Source of the DNA: an uncultured Blautia sp.
GTDB taxonomy: Bacteria; Bacillota; Clostridia; Lachnospirales; Lachnospiraceae
Length of the DNA stretch: 24,807 nucleotides
Direction of reading: 5' to 3'
Assembly (NCBI GenBank): GCA_900547615.1
Contig: URHH01000031.1
Coordinates: 1 to 24,807 of the forward strand
The notes beneath the pieces are model-generated. The model made no database searches. It had not been told where the DNA came from and saw only the letters and a program-made list of their open reading frames with translations. Numbering within the stretch: position 1 is the stretch's first letter; every line of letters starts with the position of its first letter. A program made the position numbers and the translations under genes. Of the stretch, positions 22,634 to 24,807 are shown piece after piece.

Positions 22634-23551
22634 CTACTTTAAAAATCCGCTGATAATCTGTTCTTCTGCTTCTGCCTCTGTAAGACCAAGGGTCATAAGC
22701 TTAATCAACTGTTCCCCTGCTATTTTTCCGATAGCTGCCTCATGAATCAGGGCAGCGTCTACATGATTTGCAGAAAGCTCCGGTATGGCGCTTATCTTTG
22801 CATCATCCATAATAATCGCATCACATTCTGTATGTCCGCTGCATCTGTTATTTCCACAGATATGGGATTCAAACAACTGATAAGACTTATCTCTTGCAAC
22901 AGAACGGGACACTACGTTTGCGGAGCAGTCCTCTCCGTCAAGCTGCACATCAAAATGACTCTCTGCTTTCTGTGTTCCGTGTGTCATGAGACGCTCCATT
23001 ACCACAAGCTTTGCTCCATCTTTCAGATATGCCTTATTTTCTCTGTTTGTAGAATCTACACCGCGAATCTGCGCTGTGTCCATCTCCATGAAGCTGTCCT
23101 CTCCAAGATGGATTTCTGTCACAGGGTTCATAATTCGCTCCCCTTTTCCGTCACCGCTTCCGTAATGCTTTTCCACATATTTAATGTGCGCATTTTTTTC
23201 CACATAGAAACGATGAATCCCATCATGGCGGCTTGCCGCATCTCCTCCATTATGGATTCCGCATCCTGCTATAATGGTAACGTCTGCTCCCTCACCAATA
23301 TAAAAGTCGTTATACACAACCTCCTCGAGACCGGACTGGCTTAAAATAACGGGAATATGCACACTCTCATGCTTTGTTCCCGGTTTAATGTGGATTTCTA
23401 TGCCGCTTTTATCTTCCTTTGTGACAATCTGAATGTTTTCTGTACATCCTCGTTCCACACTTGCGCCGTTCGCTCTTATGTTATATGCTCCTGCCGGAAT
23501 TTCGTGCAGTCCGGATACTGCCTCCAGTAAATCTTTCTGTATTGTGTCCAT
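22634..23551 (-). CDS. SufB/SufD-like Fe-S cluster assembly scaffold (SMS/minimal SUF type)
   Basis: A 305-residue member of the SufB/SufD (stabilizer of iron transporter SufD) family. It is clearly shorter than classical SufB (about 470) and lacks the large N-terminal extension. The beta-helix core covers about 40-250, and the family's C-terminal AKISAIPELSANHVDAALIHEAAIGKI (251-277, with His263 and His270) and QLIKLMTLGLTEAEAE correspond to the conserved HxA-G-D/E end of SufB/SufD. Candidate cluster ligands are Cys232, Cys237 and Cys243 (CGNNRCSGHTEC). In minimal SmsCB systems this type pairs with a SufC-type ATPase to build [4Fe-4S] clusters. GGAGGAG precedes the start, 10 bases after smsC. 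Confidence 0.88.
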   Translation of the reverse strand: MDTIQKDLLEAVSGLHEIPAGAYNIRANGASVERGCTENIQIVTKEDKSGIEIHIKPGTKHESVHIPVILSQSGLEEVVYNDFYIGEGADVTIIAGCGIHNGGDAASRHDGIHRFYVEKNAHIKYVEKHYGSGDGKGERIMNPVTEIHLGEDSFMEMDTAQIRGVDSTNRENKAYLKDGAKLVVMERLMTHGTQKAESHFDVQLDGEDCSANVVSRSVARDKSYQLFESHICGNNRCSGHTECDAIIMDDAKISAIPELSANHVDAALIHEAAIGKIAGEQLIKLMTLGLTEAEAEEQIISGFLK

Positions 23552-23561
23552 ACTGCTCCTC

Positions 23562-24311
23562 CTATTTCTCCCCGGTTAATTTTTTGCAGCCCATTGCCGC
23601 TGCATTTGCAGTTCCAAGAAGTTTCGGCATCATTTCTTCTTTTGTGCCTTTTTCTCTCAGTTCTCCGTCTGCAATTAAAAGAATCTCATCCGCTATATCC
23701 AGAATACGCTCCTGATGGGAAATAATAAGAATAGAACCATGAAGCTGACTGTGCATTTCTTCAAAAACCTGAATCAGATTCTGAAAACTCCATAAATCAA
23801 TGCCTGCTTCCGGTTCATCAAAAACAGAGACTCTTGTTTTTCTTGCCATAATCGTGGCAATCTCAATTCTTTTGATTTCTCCTCCGGAAAGGCTTCCGTT
23901 TACTTCTCTCTTTATATAATCCTTTGCACAGAGCCCTACTTTTGAAAGGTACTGACAGGCGTCTGTCACAGAAATTTCTTTTCCTGCTGCAAGGCGAATC
24001 AAATCAAAAACTGTCACTCCTTTAAAGCGAACCGGCTGCTGGAAAGCATAGCTGATTCCAAGCTTTGCTCTGTCTGTAATGCTCATATCCGTAATATCCT
24101 GTCCGTCCCAGAAAATCTGACCTGAGGTTGGCTTTTCAATGCCTGCGATAATTTTCGCAAGGGTAGATTTTCCTCCTCCATTTGGCCCTGTGATAACTAC
24201 AAATTTATTATCCTCCAGTGTCATACTTACATCTTTTAAGATTCCCTTTTCCTTCTGATTTCTGGACCTCTCGTCCGGAACCTGAAAGGAAATATTCCTT
24301 AATTCCAGCAT
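23562..24311 (-). CDS. SufC-like ABC ATPase for Fe-S cluster assembly (SMS type)
   Basis: A 249-residue ABC ATPase of the SufC class. Walker A GPNGGGKST (42-50), Q-loop (QQP, 91-93), ABC signature LSGGEIKR (141-148), Walker B SVFDEPEAGID (162-172) and the switch His199 in IISHQ are all present. SufC dimers use ATP to drive opening of the SufB/SufD-type scaffold during cluster building in the cytosol. GGAGG precedes the ATG by about 7 bases. It is the first gene of a four-gene operon with the SufB-like scaffold and two unknown proteins. No cysteine desulfurase or SufU-like gene is in the window. The C-terminal end (GTANAAAMGCKKLTGEK) is compatible with SMS-type SufC. Confidence 0.92.
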   Translation of the reverse strand: MLELRNISFQVPDERSRNQKEKGILKDVSMTLEDNKFVVITGPNGGGKSTLAKIIAGIEKPTSGQIFWDGQDITDMSITDRAKLGISYAFQQPVRFKGVTVFDLIRLAAGKEISVTDACQYLSKVGLCAKDYIKREVNGSLSGGEIKRIEIATIMARKTRVSVFDEPEAGIDLWSFQNLIQVFEEMHSQLHGSILIISHQERILDIADEILLIADGELREKGTKEEMMPKLLGTANAAAMGCKKLTGEK

Positions 24312-24346
24312 GATGTAACCTCCATCTATTGTATACTCATTTAATC

Positions 24347-24386
24347 ATAATGCAGGAATCGCCTTCTCCGGCGAGCCCTGCATTAT
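24347..24386 (-). terminator. Hairpin after the acyltransferase-like gene, possible terminator
   Basis: Ten-base arms ATAATGCAGG/CCTGCATTAT (24347-24356 with 24377-24386) with inner CGCC/GGCG pairing. It begins at the end of the upstream gene. No U-run follows on the minus strand, so it may act weakly, or as an RNA-processing or regulatory structure ahead of the smsC operon. Confidence 0.45.
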
Positions 24387-24807
24387 CATAGCACACTTTT
24401 CCTTTTATGAACAGGGGATTCCCCCTGTTTTTCTGTGTAAAACCTGTGAACAGCGCTCCTCTGCACTCTTTTTAGTAATACTGCAAGCACCGTCGTTAAA
24501 AAAGCTGTAAGCAAAGGATAAAGCCACAAATATACCGTATTATTTTCAACCCCTGCCAAAACTGCCCCTTTCTTTACCACATCGGATACTGCCAGATGAA
24601 AAAGATAAATGAAAAAAGAATATTTAACGCCGACTTCTGAAAGAAAGGACGGCACTTTTCCTCCTTCTTTTATAATCCCTAAGAAAAACAGGCTGAACGT
24701 CAGAATAATGGAACCTGTAAAAAGCTCCATCTGCCCCAAAAGGAAATATTCTCCTACAGAAAGAACGAGCCCCATGATAATTCCCGAATATATCTCTCTG
24801 CCTTTCA
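24386..24807 (-). CDS. Membrane acyltransferase family 3-like protein, partial (N terminus outside window)
   Basis: An open frame runs from the window edge to a TGA at 24386-24388; no stop occurs upstream, so the N-terminal part is missing. The visible 140 residues contain several hydrophobic segments (about MGLVLSVGEYFLL, SIILTFSLFFLGII, YSFFIYLFHLAVSDVV, VYLWLYPLLTAFLTTVLAVLL), then a basic C-terminal tail (KRVQRSAVHRFYTEKQ). The segment FLSEVGVKYSFFIYLFHLAV matches the last transmembrane region of acyltransferase_3 (OafA/YrhL-type) enzymes, which acylate cell-envelope sugars in the membrane. The catalytic histidine region would be in the missing part, so the assignment is tentative. It lies upstream of and in the same direction as smsC, separated by a hairpin. 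Confidence 0.6.
   Translation of the reverse strand, partial: KGREIYSGIIMGLVLSVGEYFLLGQMELFTGSIILTFSLFFLGIIKEGGKVPSFLSEVGVKYSFFIYLFHLAVSDVVKKGAVLAGVENNTVYLWLYPLLTAFLTTVLAVLLKRVQRSAVHRFYTEKQGESPVHKRKSVL

Noticed and set aside
24328..24333. TACAAT as smsC promoter -10
   Set aside because: Transcription would start inside the ribosome site and no -35 is present; the real promoter is probably further upstream.

Overview
The window looks like chromosomal DNA from a low-to-moderate GC anaerobic Firmicute, most probably a gut Lachnospiraceae (Blautia/Mediterraneibacter-like). Supporting signs are strong AGGAGG-type ribosome binding sites, consensus TTGACA/TATAAT promoters, a SigH-family gene downstream of cysS-mrnC-rlmB, a two-gene SufC/SufB-like (SMS-type) Fe-S assembly pair, a polyferredoxin, and a GlnRS. 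The species cannot be fixed from this sequence alone. Nearly everything is on the minus strand. Only a small acidic membrane protein (1577..1957) and a sodium:alanine symporter (20064..21446) are on the plus strand.

Layout. (1) 1-1386: maf followed by two HAD phosphatases, one cut by the window edge, behind a good promoter. (2) 1577-2405: the acidic single-pass protein, convergent with a four-cluster ferredoxin, with a shared terminator between them. (3) 2508-4351: glnS directly downstream of a tRNA-Thr(GGT) gene; a single strong promoter appears to serve both. (4) 4355-9398: a six-gene operon, egsA - ispF - cysS - mrnC - rlmB - sigH, with short gaps or overlaps and one consensus promoter. 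It combines a lipid or glycerol phosphate enzyme, isoprenoid synthesis, tRNA charging, rRNA maturation and methylation, and a sigma factor. (5) 9405-13391: three separate units: ridA, a secreted penicillin-recognising-type serine hydrolase with wall-binding-like repeats, and glmS. glmS has a short leader with no room for the glmS ribozyme.

(6) 13393-17140: an apparently AT-richer stretch holding a truncated RelE/HigB-type toxin, an intact HigA-ImmA antitoxin/protease fusion, and an XPD/DinG-type helicase with an N-terminal PD-(D/E)XK nuclease domain. All three appear to be read from one promoter with an operator-like inverted repeat. (7) 17258-20037: lysC (aspartokinase), a DUF2325 protein with an unusual leader of repeated half-sites, and trmO. 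(8) 20022-21494: two overlapping divergent extended -10 promoters and the AGCS symporter. (9) 21500-24311: a tight operon smsC - smsB - membrane-anchored protein - Cys/His-rich small protein. (10) 24386-end: the C-terminal part of a membrane acyltransferase-like protein.

Most of the window is housekeeping. The less ordinary parts are the broken toxin next to a retained HigA-ImmA and nuclease-helicase, the DUF2325 leader, the two unknown genes attached to the Fe-S assembly pair, and the tRNA-Thr/glnS unit. No gene-free stretch exceeds 300 bases. The longest is about 250 bases, between lysC and the toxin remnant, and it holds a terminator and a promoter. I saw no rRNA, CRISPR array, insertion sequence or prophage gene.
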